Source: Vibrio rotiferianus CAIM 577 = LMG 21460
GTDB lineage: Bacteria > Pseudomonadota > Gammaproteobacteria > Enterobacterales > Vibrionaceae
DNA: 64,000 bases
Assembly (NCBI RefSeq): GCF_002741985.1
Contig: NZ_APHW01000104.1
Coordinates: forward strand, 186,001 to 250,000
Direction of reading: 5' to 3'
Positions 43,774 through 52,349 of the stretch are shown here, one piece after another. The notes under the pieces are model-generated. The model was not told where the DNA came from, searched no databases, and was given only the letters and a program-made list of their open reading frames with translations. Each line of letters starts with the position of its first letter. Within the stretch, counting starts at the first letter, position 1. The position numbers were made by a program, and so were the translations under genes.

Positions 43774-43801
43774 GGTATCTAGATTTGTCTATCTAAGACC
43801 T

Positions 43802-43848
43802 AAAAAAGCCCCGCTTAGCCCAAGGCTGTCAAGCGGGCTCTGCGGGGC
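43802..43848 (-). terminator. Orphan strong terminator on the minus strand
   Basis: On the minus strand GCCCCGC and GCGGGGC arms (43842-43848 with 43808-43814), with an inner AGCCC-GGGCT pair, form a hairpin followed by UUUUUU. The nearest upstream minus-strand gene (44112-44360) already has its own terminator, so this one implies a separate transcript. Nothing else was identified in 43689-44111. Confidence 0.7.
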
Positions 43849-44000
43849 AAAAAGAACAGCTAGGAACTCTGCTCTTTGATGGTGTCTGGAAACGAATGTT
43901 TGAATCGCTTCCGATATAGATTCTAGAAATTTCCCATCTTGCTTTGTCAGCGAAATGTCACGTCTGTCTACCATGCAGACAAGCTTATTTTTTATTTTTG
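43849..44000 (-). ncRNA. Candidate small RNA ahead of the orphan terminator
   Basis: The terminator at 43802-43848 has no gene attached. A weak promoter candidate is CTGACA then TAGAAT on the minus strand near 43920-43945, which would give a transcript of about 110 nt. A 61-aa open frame here lacks a ribosome site and reads through the terminator stem, so an RNA is preferred to a protein. The 5' end is not determined. Confidence 0.3.
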
Positions 44001-44063
44001 AACAATAGCTTAGAAAGCAAACTACGCTTGTAGGAATAGGCGAAATGCTCTGACAAAAGGCAC

Positions 44064-44091
44064 AAAAAAACTCGCCATGTAAGCGAGTTTT
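44064..44091 (-). terminator. Terminator of the 82-aa hypothetical gene
   Basis: Stem AAAACTCGC (44067-44075) with GCGAGTTTT (44083-44091), loop CATGTAA, followed on the minus strand by seven U. It lies 21 nt after the gene. Confidence 0.85.
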
Positions 44092-44111
44092 CTATCAATT
44101 GAAGCTCTGGA

Positions 44112-44360
44112 TTAGTGTCGACGTTGAGGGCCGTGACGAACGATGTCTTTACCGTGTTCGTAAACATGTTGAGAAACCCAACGGCCAAGAACCAGTTGAT
44201 GCTTGTCATCTAGTACCGCTACAAATGGGCGGCCATCTGTGTTGTTTGTCGCTAGTGCTACGCCTGCGACGCCTTCAAGGCCTAGCGCACCACTTTCAAC
44301 TAGGTGTAGGAAAGCTTCTAGCTCTTCCAATGTTTCGATAACGTGATTATCAATATTCAT
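44112..44360 (-). CDS. Hypothetical protein, 82 aa
   Basis: A soluble 82-aa protein (MNIDNHVIETLEELEAFLHLVESG, then GVAGVALATNNTDGRPFVAVLDDKHQLVLGRWV). It has a helix followed by alternating hydrophobic strands. The C-terminus is basic (YEHGKDIVRHGPQRRH). The ATG at 44360 is preferred to an upstream TTG. It has its own terminator and stands alone. The family is not recognised with confidence. Confidence 0.7.
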   Translation of the reverse strand: MNIDNHVIETLEELEAFLHLVESGALGLEGVAGVALATNNTDGRPFVAVLDDKHQLVLGRWVSQHVYEHGKDIVRHGPQRRH

Positions 44361-44619
44361 TGTCTTCAATCTCTTCGAATTGTAGATACTCTATTGGCGC
44401 GTACTCTACCTAAGTTGCAGTGAGAAACCAAGCAACGATTTGATTGGAATAGCCGAGGTCGCGGGGTAAAGAGGAGCGTATCTCATATTTGTCGGCAATT
44501 GGGCGTCGTGATCTTGGGCTGGTCATATCTGCAACATAATAAAACTTGGCTTTGTGATGCTAAGTTGTTGTAAATTCGAGTACTAACCTCAGAGTTTTAC
44601 CATTAAAGGGAACAGCCCA

Positions 44620-45258
44620 ATGAAGAAAGTACTAATTACAGGTTTTGAACCGTTTGGTGGTGAATCCATCAACCCCGCTTTGGAGTCGGTAAAACGACTC
44701 GACGGGAAACAACTTAATGGTGGGGAAATTGTTGTTTGCCAAGTGCCAGTAACGCGTTACGAATCCATCGACACTGTGATTAGTGCTATTGAGCAACATC
44801 AACCAGATATTGTGATTACAGTAGGGCAGGCGGCAGGACGCGCAGCGATTACGCCAGAACGTGTAGCGATTAATATCGATGATTTTCGTATTCCCGATAA
44901 TGGTGGTCATCAACCAATCGATCAGCCCGTTGTCTCTAGTGGTCCAGATGCGTATTTTACTACATTGCCGATTAAAGCGATGACTAGTGCTCTTCAACAC
45001 GCAAACATCCCATGCCAAGTTTCGAATACCGCAGGGACATTTGTCTGTAATCACCTCTTTTATGGTGTTCAGCATTACTTACGTGATAAATCCATTCGTC
45101 ATGGGTTTGTTCATATCCCACTTTTACCTGAGCAAGATGCGTCAGGAAATCAGCCTACCATGTCACTAGGCGTTATTGTTGAGGGGCTCAAGCTATTGGC
45201 TCAAGCCGCTATTGATAATGAAGCTGATATAGCCGTCACTGCTGGCCAAATCTGCTAA
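44620..45258 (+). CDS. pcp: Pyroglutamyl-peptidase I (Pcp)
   Basis: The 212-aa cysteine peptidase of family C15 removes N-terminal pyroglutamate from peptides in the cytoplasm. Catalytic residues are E80 in TPERVAIN, C143 in NTAGTFVCNHLFYG and H165 in GFVHIPLLPEQ. The N-terminal LITGFEPFGGESINPA is diagnostic. AAAGGGAACA precedes the start. It is monocistronic. Confidence 0.96.
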   Translation: MKKVLITGFEPFGGESINPALESVKRLDGKQLNGGEIVVCQVPVTRYESIDTVISAIEQHQPDIVITVGQAAGRAAITPERVAINIDDFRIPDNGGHQPIDQPVVSSGPDAYFTTLPIKAMTSALQHANIPCQVSNTAGTFVCNHLFYGVQHYLRDKSIRHGFVHIPLLPEQDASGNQPTMSLGVIVEGLKLLAQAAIDNEADIAVTAGQIC

Positions 45259-45288
45259 CAAACAGAGTTAACTTGAGTATTTAAGCAA

Positions 45289-45319
45289 ACACCGAGCGAA
45301 GACATGCTCGGTGTTTTTG
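45289..45319 (+). terminator. Terminator of pcp
   Basis: Stem ACACCGAGC (45289-45297) with GCTCGGTGT (45306-45314), followed by a T-run. It lies 30 nt after the pcp stop. Confidence 0.88.
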
Positions 45320-45436
45320 TATCTGTTAAGTCGCTCAAATTATGTTCGTTATGAAAGGAGTAGCATTAATTCATCAAGTAGAGGAGTTGACTCTCATTCT
45401 GGTTGGTGTCCCATTCAATAAAAAAGGCGAACTTTC

Positions 45437-45700
45437 ATGAAAAGCAATAGAAGTAAGATCATTGCGCTTTCCTCTGCGGTTGTTTTCGCTTTGGCTATTG
45501 CTGCCCTAAAATTCGAAAACACCCTTGGACTGCTTCCTATCCTTATCGCTATTGGCGCGTTTTTTACTTGCGTCATTCATACCAGCATGCATCTTTCTGG
45601 TGTGGGAAATGCAGATACGTTTGGCTATTACGAACGCTCGCAGCGAACAAAGGCGAAAGCATTACATAAAGGCTTAGAATCCCGCGATAAAAAGCGTTGA
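45437..45700 (+). CDS. Hypothetical small membrane protein, 87 aa
   Basis: The protein has two hydrophobic helices (about residues 8-25 and 30-50) and a basic C-terminal tail (ERSQRTKAKALHKGLESRDKKR) that should lie in the cytoplasm. The loop HLSGVGNADTFGYY is polar. No family is recognised. The gene precedes the YeiR-type GTPase gene by 64 nt, and they may share a transcript. Confidence 0.7.
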   Translation: MKSNRSKIIALSSAVVFALAIAALKFENTLGLLPILIAIGAFFTCVIHTSMHLSGVGNADTFGYYERSQRTKAKALHKGLESRDKKR

Positions 45701-45764
45701 AGCAAGTTACATTCTCCGTATACTTTGGCAAAGCATTTAAAGCACAAGCTTGTCGGAGAAAAGC

Positions 45765-46751
45765 ATGTCACATCGAGTACCTACTAACATACTGACGGGA
45801 TTTCTTGGCGTCGGTAAAACCACGACCATTCTGAACTTACTGAAAAACAAACCAGAAAACGAAAACTGGGCTGTGTTAGTGAATGAGTTTGGTGAGATAG
45901 GTATCGATGGCGCGATGATGACCGACCAAGGAGCGCTGATCAAAGAAGTACCGGGCGGCTGCATGTGCTGTACGGCAGGTGTCCCTATGTCTGTTGGTAT
46001 CACGGCTTTGCTGCGTCAAAATCCAGATCGCCTTCTTATTGAGCCAACGGGGTTAGGCCACCCCAAGCAAGTCATAGCCACACTGACTTCTGAGCAATAC
46101 TTGCCATACGTTGACCTTAAAGCAACTATCGCGCTTGTGGATCCGCGCAATTTAAGTGACGAAAAGTACCTATCAAATAAGAACTTTGTTGATCAATTAG
46201 ATAGCGCAGATGTGGTCATCGGTAGCAAGGTCGATCTGTGTACCAGTCATGACATTGACGTATTCAACAATTGGGTAACCGACCAAACGCCTTCAAAAGT
46301 GTTCAGTAAGCTGATTCACGATGGTGACTTACCGATTGAAGTGTTGGACATCGAACGCGTGCACGGTAGTGCATCTTCCCACATTGAAGCTCATCACCAT
46401 GACCATGCACATCAAGAGCCACAATTCCAATTGCCTCCTGGTGAAGCCTTTATCCGTAAAGAAAACAAAGGGCAGGGGTACTTTAGTTGTGGTTGGTTGT
46501 TTGGTGCAGAATATACGTTCAATTTCGACCAACTGTTCTCAATGCTATCTGAACTAACGGCTGAACGTGTGAAAGCGGTGATGAACACAGATCAAGGTTG
46601 CTACGCGTTTAATGTAGCAAATGGCGTTGTATCCGTGAACCAAATGAGTCTAGAGGGTTTCGAATCACGTCTAGAGGTCATTGACTCGCAATTGATGCCT
46701 TGGGATCAGTTAGAAGCGATCCTGCTAAAACTCTGCGGAATTGCTGATTAA
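45765..46751 (+). CDS. yeiR: YeiR-type CobW/G3E GTPase, metal chaperone
   Basis: The 328-aa protein has the same length and layout as E. coli YeiR, a zinc-binding GTPase. Walker A is TGFLGVGKTT, the metal motif CxCC appears as GGCMCCTAG, and Walker B/G-motifs are in LLIEPTGLGHPKQ and IGSKVDLC. A histidine-rich linker (HIEAHHHDHAHQ, about residues 209-220) precedes the CobW C-terminal domain. It should deliver Zn or a related metal to a target protein. GGAGAAAAGC before 45765 fixes the start. Confidence 0.88.
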   Translation: MSHRVPTNILTGFLGVGKTTTILNLLKNKPENENWAVLVNEFGEIGIDGAMMTDQGALIKEVPGGCMCCTAGVPMSVGITALLRQNPDRLLIEPTGLGHPKQVIATLTSEQYLPYVDLKATIALVDPRNLSDEKYLSNKNFVDQLDSADVVIGSKVDLCTSHDIDVFNNWVTDQTPSKVFSKLIHDGDLPIEVLDIERVHGSASSHIEAHHHDHAHQEPQFQLPPGEAFIRKENKGQGYFSCGWLFGAEYTFNFDQLFSMLSELTAERVKAVMNTDQGCYAFNVANGVVSVNQMSLEGFESRLEVIDSQLMPWDQLEAILLKLCGIAD

Positions 46752-46779
46752 TAACGCATAGGTTGGTGCTTAGTAAAAA

Positions 46780-46795
46780 AGTGAGATAAATCACT
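46780..46795. promoter_or_regulatory. Palindrome AGTGAGATAAATCACT upstream of rhlE
   Basis: The core GTGA-N6-TCAC is a perfect half-site pair that resembles a CRP site with weak outer bases. A -10-like TATAGT lies at 46806-46811, so a bound regulator would cover the -35 region and repress. Binding is not demonstrated. Confidence 0.35.
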
Positions 46796-46864
46796 GGAAT
46801 TCGGGTATAGTGCACCGCTAAAATTTTTATAGCTATTTAGTGATTTGTTTAAGGAATACGCTCA

Positions 46865-48157
46865 ATGTCATTTTCATCTCAAGGTTTTGCGCCAGAAGTG
46901 GTAAAAGCACTGGCAGAATGCGGTTATGAGAAGTTAACGCCAATTCAACAGAAGGCGATTCCAATGGCTCGTAAAGGTCATGATATCTTTGCAACTGCGC
47001 AAACGGGTACAGGTAAAACAGCCGCGTTTTCTCTGCCTATGATTCAACAGTTGTTAGAATCCGGTCGCAGCGCATCTCGCAAAACTGCACGTGCACTGAT
47101 CATGGCTCCTACTCGTGAGCTAGCAGAGCAAATCGCAGACAATATCAAAGCATACACTAAGTACACAGACCTATCGGTTGCCGCAATCTTTGGTGGCCGT
47201 AAGATGTCTTCTCAAGTGACAGCGCTAGAAGGTGGCGTGGATATTCTTGTTGCGACGCCTGGTCGTCTAGAAGAGCACATCGAGCAAGGCAACGTATCTG
47301 TAGCAAACATCGAGTTTCTTGTGTTTGATGAAGCGGACCGTATTCTTGATATGGGCTTTATCCATGCTGTACGTAAAATCATGATGGATGTGGATACAGA
47401 CCCACAAATCATGATGTTCTCAGCAACAACATCGAGCCAGTTGAATCTATTGGCGAAAGACATCCTTCGCAAGCCAAAGCGTATTGAAGTAGAGCGTGCA
47501 AACACAACGGCACAAACTATCGCACACGTACTTTACCCAGTGGATCAAGAGCGCAAGACTGAGCTTCTTTCTGAGCTGATTGGTCGTAAGAACTGGAAGC
47601 AAGTATTGGTGTTTGTGAACTACAAAGAGACCGCGAACGATGTTGTAAAAGAGCTTAAGCTAGATGGCATCAAAGCCGTTGTGTGTCACGGTGACCGTGC
47701 ACAAAGCGCACGTCGTCGCGCGTTAGAAGAGTTCAAAACGGGTAAAGCTCGCGTAATGGTTGCAACAGATGTAGCGGCTCGTGGTCTGGATATTGAAGAT
47801 CTACCACACGTGGTGAACTATGACATGCCATTCCTAGCAGAAGATTACGTTCACCGTATTGGTCGTACAGGTCGTGCGGGTAAACAAGGTCACGCCGTAT
47901 CATTTGTTAACCGCGAAGAAGAGTTAACTGTGGTGCAGGTTGAAAACCTAATTCAACAACACATTCGTCGTATCGAGTTAGCGGGTTACGAGCCAAAGCA
48001 GCGTGAATCTTACATCGAGAAGCTAAACTCAAAGCCTGCGTTCAAGAACCGTCAAGGTCGTCGTAATAACCCGAACCAATCGGCAACAGACCAAGGTTCA
48101 GCAGAGCGCCGCCTAGCAATGGTAAAACGCCTAAAAGCGCGTCGTTCTTCTAACTAA
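46865..48157 (+). CDS. rhlE: RhlE-family DEAD-box RNA helicase
   Basis: The 430-aa protein has the full set of DEAD-box motifs: the Q motif in LTPIQQKAIP, AQTGTGKT, PTRELAEQ, ATPGRL, DEADR, the SAT motif, then ARGLDIE and HRIGRTGRAG. The body aligns best by eye with RhlE. The C-terminal tail (about residues 370-430) is short and basic (NRQGRRNNPNQ, KRLKARRSSN), as expected for RNA binding. It would remodel RNA during ribosome assembly or decay. It is monocistronic. Confidence 0.92.
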   Translation: MSFSSQGFAPEVVKALAECGYEKLTPIQQKAIPMARKGHDIFATAQTGTGKTAAFSLPMIQQLLESGRSASRKTARALIMAPTRELAEQIADNIKAYTKYTDLSVAAIFGGRKMSSQVTALEGGVDILVATPGRLEEHIEQGNVSVANIEFLVFDEADRILDMGFIHAVRKIMMDVDTDPQIMMFSATTSSQLNLLAKDILRKPKRIEVERANTTAQTIAHVLYPVDQERKTELLSELIGRKNWKQVLVFVNYKETANDVVKELKLDGIKAVVCHGDRAQSARRRALEEFKTGKARVMVATDVAARGLDIEDLPHVVNYDMPFLAEDYVHRIGRTGRAGKQGHAVSFVNREEELTVVQVENLIQQHIRRIELAGYEPKQRESYIEKLNSKPAFKNRQGRRNNPNQSATDQGSAERRLAMVKRLKARRSSN

Positions 48158-48169
48158 TCGAACAAAATT

Positions 48170-48199
48170 AAAAACGCCCCTTACTCTAGGGGCGTTTTT
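48170..48199. terminator. Bidirectional terminator between rhlE and the MshQ-like gene
   Basis: Stem AAAAACGCCCC (48170-48180) with GGGGCGTTTTT (48189-48199), loop TTACTCTA. It has U-tracts on both strands and lies between two converging genes. Confidence 0.9.
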
Positions 48200-48220
48200 A
48201 TAACAATTGGCACAAGAATA

Positions 48221-51200
48221 CTAATTTACGCCAATTAGGTTTGGCTCTCCACGATAAATCACTCGGTCGTTACCTCTGTTTACCCCGAAAGTGACAATAA
48301 CCGGGGGATCTTCTTCACCATTGCTAGCGTTATCCCAGTTATAACGCAGCCAAGGCAAATTATTTGCACCGTTGGCAAGATCTAGATGGAACTTAACTTG
48401 TTCGCGGGATGGCGTCGTTTGCGATGCAAGAACTTGTAGCGTGCGGCCTACTACAAGGCTCCCATCACCAGAAAGCGAAGCGGTCGATGTTGTGCCATCA
48501 GACCACAAGATATCAGAGCGACTATGTGTACTATCAAAGCCCGTCTGGCTGTCACTGAAGTTCGTGGTGAAGCGACCATTCTCCCAATATTCTACATCTA
48601 AAGGCACTTTGATCTGTTGACCTTGAGGTCCACCAACATCTCTAAATTTTAAGCGACCAAATCGAACGTCCGGTTGGGTTGTCAGGATATGCGAGTCGTC
48701 GAAAAACTCGAATTTATCTACTTTGCTTAAGTAGGTTAGGCCAATTTTACTGAGTGTTGCATGGCTTCCTGTGTTGAATGGCCCATCGGGGTAGCTTCCT
48801 CCAATGTCGTCCTTTTCCCAGCAGGCACTGTTTGAACAGTCGTATTTCGACGCAGATGATTTGATAAGAAACGTACCAATACTTCTGCTTGCTAAGTCAC
48901 TCCATTGCACCTGAGTAGGGCTAGGTGGCACAAACCTATTGGTATAGTTGCTAAGCTCTCCCAAGGTGAAGTTTTGTTGTTTCTTAGGTGCAAAATAGGC
49001 ATAGTTTGCCACGTCAGACTTGTGCGCGTTTAATGCTACAACGGTATAGCTAACACTCGTAAGTGGCTGGTTCATATAAACAAAAGATTGACCAGATGGG
49101 TACTCCCAGTTCTGGTTAATGACTTTGAAATGCTTTGGATAGAATCGACCTACGTGTCGATAGCCTTGGTTAATATCACTGTTCGCAACATCAACCTTTA
49201 TGGTCAAGCTGCCGACCTCATTCCAGTATAACTGGTCAAATACATAACCAAGCCCAGTGTTTTGGTGATTAAGCTTACTTAACCCCATTAGCCCTTCTAA
49301 TAGAACTGTCTGATTAGCTGCGTTCTGAGTCGGAGTATGTTGTTCACTCGATAACTTGATGCTGGCAGAAGGGGAACCGTAATTCATGAAGTTTGAGGTT
49401 ACGCGGATGCTATCACCACAGTACGCAGTAGTGTTTATAGGATCACTTAAGGAGCCTCCAGACTGCCAAACAATAGGCTTAGTAAACAGAGAAAATAGCT
49501 CACTTGCCGCGACAAACCCTGCGCCATCACTTGAGGTGCCCGAGGGTAAAGCTGCGTTCTCGCCGTTTGGGCAGATAGCAAAGGTCCAAGGCCTTGACTG
49601 AACGAGGAACTGGCCGGTTACTTCACTGTGACCGCTTTCAGGGCATTTGGCGAATCCAGTACAGTCGAATGTATCGGTTAATTGGATATTAAACGAACCT
49701 GATTCATAAGTAATTAGGCTAGCATTGGATACACCGTGTTTGAACTCTGGCTGGTAGTTAAGATCACCCAGCGAGCCATTTGTCGGTGAAACGACAGATG
49801 GGGTGATAGTTGGGATTGCAGAATAATTTGAGGCTTCGACTGCCTCTCCTTCTTCTGTACAGGCGAGAATGCGTGTATTGATTGTCTCGGGCTTGCCTGC
49901 AACAACTTGAATTTCCCCAACAGGAATTCCTGGGTCGAGAGAATATGCTTCAAATATAAATGGCTTAAACTTAAACTCTGCGAGTTTAGATTGCGTGCGA
50001 TCTGTCACTAATTCTGCTGTGACGCTGTAAGTTTTATCAAAATCGACATTTTCAATTTGGTTTGCTTTGACTTTAATTTGAACGACTAGCTCGCCAGAAT
50101 CATTGGACGTAAACAACCAAGGGTTAGTTGAGTCTTGTGAAGCTCCGGAGATCATTATCACGTCGAAGAAATCAGAATCGGCAATCGACAGTTGAACCTG
50201 TAGGCTTTCTCCAATGGCATTGTTTTTAGTATTAATAGTAAAGGTTGGCGGTTCATCACCACACATTAATGCTAAATCATCTTCAGGAGAGATGGTAAGC
50301 TCAAAGTCGTCCTCCTGAGGAGGTAGCATATCACATACAGGAATATCTACTGATGTGATAGGGCAGGCCAAAGCAGAATAGTCACAGTTTGATTGGTCAA
50401 TACCACAATAAAGCTGAATGTTACTTGGCTTATCCCCATAACTCTTAATATCACCACATACCTCGGTGTTATTCGGCAATACTAATGGCTGAAAAGTCTC
50501 AATTGCTAACTCTGTATCGTAAAATGCGCCTTCTAAATACCCTGTTAGGCCTTCAGAACGGACCTTGCCAAATACACTGATGTCTTTAATGTTCAATGAA
50601 TGCAGCGCGGAGATATTACCGACAATATAGTGGTCACCAAGTGGTGCGCTAGTGTTGATTTCAAACAGATGTCCACTTGACTTGATATCTCCACATATAT
50701 TGGTGTTCGTTAGAGTCGAAGTACTTAGTGTCGTTATATTACCTATTACAGTGTTGTACTGACCATTAACCGCAAGTGTAGAGCCGTTTAGAGTAACATC
50801 CCCTTTAACAAGGACATTTTCTAGCGTCATAGGATGATCTGAGGTGAGGTTACCATAAATTGTTGTATGGTTATTTTGATAATCAATACCAGTAGCTGTG
50901 TTGTTATTGACTGATAATTCAACAGCATAAGAACGTAGTGAGATTGGGTTCGAAGCAGAGCCAATTGCGTTACTCCCTCTCAGAACTATACCTGAATGGG
51001 CAGTAAGCGATACCTCTCTATTATGCGTTGATACCACTTTGTACCCATGAGGCAATTCAATCTTAGATGGGCAATGGAATACAACACTGCCATCAGGTTG
51101 TACTATTTCTTGAAAGTTCTGACCTAGACAAATTTCATTGAGCTGTTCAAGATTTGTGACATCAACAGTCGTTGCTTGGCCGGCAAAGGGAAAAAGTAGT

Positions 51201-51232
51201 GCCGCACCAAAAATGCTAACAAAACGCATCAT
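48221..51232 (-). CDS. MshQ-like protein with C-terminal DUF6701
   Basis: The 1003-aa exported protein has a signal peptide (MMRFVSIFGAALLFPFAGQA). The N-terminal third (about residues 30-280) resembles a beta-helix/repeat region (phrases such as NNTATGIDYQNNHTTIYGN, TLNGSTLAVNGQYN). Ig-like strands and a DUF6701 C-terminal half follow, typical of MshQ, with RFGRLKFRDVGGPQGQQIKVPLDVEYW and the end FGVNRGNDRVIYRGEPNLIGVN. MshQ belongs to the MSHA pilus locus, but no other pilus gene is nearby, so this is an orphan, possibly a secreted or cell-surface adhesin. The ATG at 51232 is preceded by AGGATAC. Confidence 0.82.
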   Translation of the reverse strand: MMRFVSIFGAALLFPFAGQATTVDVTNLEQLNEICLGQNFQEIVQPDGSVVFHCPSKIELPHGYKVVSTHNREVSLTAHSGIVLRGSNAIGSASNPISLRSYAVELSVNNNTATGIDYQNNHTTIYGNLTSDHPMTLENVLVKGDVTLNGSTLAVNGQYNTVIGNITTLSTSTLTNTNICGDIKSSGHLFEINTSAPLGDHYIVGNISALHSLNIKDISVFGKVRSEGLTGYLEGAFYDTELAIETFQPLVLPNNTEVCGDIKSYGDKPSNIQLYCGIDQSNCDYSALACPITSVDIPVCDMLPPQEDDFELTISPEDDLALMCGDEPPTFTINTKNNAIGESLQVQLSIADSDFFDVIMISGASQDSTNPWLFTSNDSGELVVQIKVKANQIENVDFDKTYSVTAELVTDRTQSKLAEFKFKPFIFEAYSLDPGIPVGEIQVVAGKPETINTRILACTEEGEAVEASNYSAIPTITPSVVSPTNGSLGDLNYQPEFKHGVSNASLITYESGSFNIQLTDTFDCTGFAKCPESGHSEVTGQFLVQSRPWTFAICPNGENAALPSGTSSDGAGFVAASELFSLFTKPIVWQSGGSLSDPINTTAYCGDSIRVTSNFMNYGSPSASIKLSSEQHTPTQNAANQTVLLEGLMGLSKLNHQNTGLGYVFDQLYWNEVGSLTIKVDVANSDINQGYRHVGRFYPKHFKVINQNWEYPSGQSFVYMNQPLTSVSYTVVALNAHKSDVANYAYFAPKKQQNFTLGELSNYTNRFVPPSPTQVQWSDLASRSIGTFLIKSSASKYDCSNSACWEKDDIGGSYPDGPFNTGSHATLSKIGLTYLSKVDKFEFFDDSHILTTQPDVRFGRLKFRDVGGPQGQQIKVPLDVEYWENGRFTTNFSDSQTGFDSTHSRSDILWSDGTTSTASLSGDGSLVVGRTLQVLASQTTPSREQVKFHLDLANGANNLPWLRYNWDNASNGEEDPPVIVTFGVNRGNDRVIYRGEPNLIGVN

Positions 51233-51506
51233 TAAGTATCCTATTTCCGTGGAACTCAATGGCATCAAGCAAAGGTAGAAAGGAGCATCTCCCCAAGTTA
51301 CTTAGGGGGATTCACTCTATAAAAATATGTGTGTCATTATTTTTTGGTACGTTATACCAAGCTATTATGCGCTAGATTACAACTTAAGTGTGATGTTAGT
51401 TCAAGACCAAATGATGATATCAGTCGCATACAAGTATGAAATATTGTTAGGAAATATGAATTTGCCTGACGTATGGAGCTAGGGCATAGTCCAGCTCCAA
51501 ATATCA

Positions 51507-52343
51507 CTAGGCAGCATGGTCAATCAGAGGGGCCATTTGGTAAAGTTCTTCCAAAATAGCTTTGGTTTGTTTCGAGTATATGAGTCGGTCTTTATCACCG
51601 ACCAACTGAATTGCACGTACTTTTCCACTGACTAGGCTGTGTCTTATCGTGCGTAATGCCATCTGGAGGTCAAGGCATGTACCTTCTAGGCCATTTTTCG
51701 GTATGAGAGAACTTAGGTCAACGCTCAGAATGACTTGATCGCAATGATCAAGATAGTTTGAAACTTGTTGTTTTAGATGGTTACGATGTCTAAATACGAA
51801 CTCTCGGTCGGTTATCCAATCGCACCCCTGATCTTCAGCGTATTCCCACATTGTTGAAGCAGCCCCTGCTTCAGTTACGCCAGCGAAAAAAAGTCGAACG
51901 TTATTGTATCGAGTAAGAGCAAAATGAAATGCAGACCCCAGCCTTGGTTCAAGAGTTTGATTCAGATTCATCTTATGGCCGATACTGATGATGCCGATTT
52001 CATCTCGTTCATGAACAACTACGGGTAGAATAGAGAGTATTACTTCGGAGCAGTTGGTCAAAATCACAGGAATTGAGTGTCGGGATAAAGACAAACTCAA
52101 TGTTTCTTGGAAATCACCACTATCAATTTGGGGATGATCAAAGTGACCAAGGTTAGCAGCGGAACCTTGGTCATGCTGTTGGTAAAGCCAGTCACTAGCG
52201 TTGTCCAAGCTTTGATTAGCTAGATCATACGTTGCAGCAGTCATGGGGGTTAAATGTTCACATACCGTCATAAAAGAAAAAGGGTGGTGGTGAACGGGTT
52301 TTGATGCTCTATGAAATGCGTAACGTTTGAAAAAGCTTAACAT
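51507..52343 (-). CDS. Arginase/ureohydrolase-fold protein with lost metal site
   Basis: The 278-aa protein has the ureohydrolase fold pattern, but each metal-binding motif is changed. GGDH is TNCS (about 96-99), DAHxD is IGHKM (about 121-125) and SxDxDxxDP is SVDLSSLIP (about 207-215), where only D209 remains. Neighbouring structural blocks (EIGIIS, GCDWITDREF, ILSVDLSSL) are preserved. It is therefore a likely pseudoenzyme. It lies 6 nt after an IclR-family regulator gene on the same strand, so they are probably cotranscribed. What it binds is unknown. Confidence 0.7.
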   Translation of the reverse strand: MLSFFKRYAFHRASKPVHHHPFSFMTVCEHLTPMTAATYDLANQSLDNASDWLYQQHDQGSAANLGHFDHPQIDSGDFQETLSLSLSRHSIPVILTNCSEVILSILPVVVHERDEIGIISIGHKMNLNQTLEPRLGSAFHFALTRYNNVRLFFAGVTEAGAASTMWEYAEDQGCDWITDREFVFRHRNHLKQQVSNYLDHCDQVILSVDLSSLIPKNGLEGTCLDLQMALRTIRHSLVSGKVRAIQLVGDKDRLIYSKQTKAILEELYQMAPLIDHAA

Positions 52344-52349
52344 GGTGAA

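Noticed and set aside
43789..43974. 61-codon minus-strand frame near the orphan terminator
   Set aside because: No ribosome site, and its last codons are the terminator hairpin itself.
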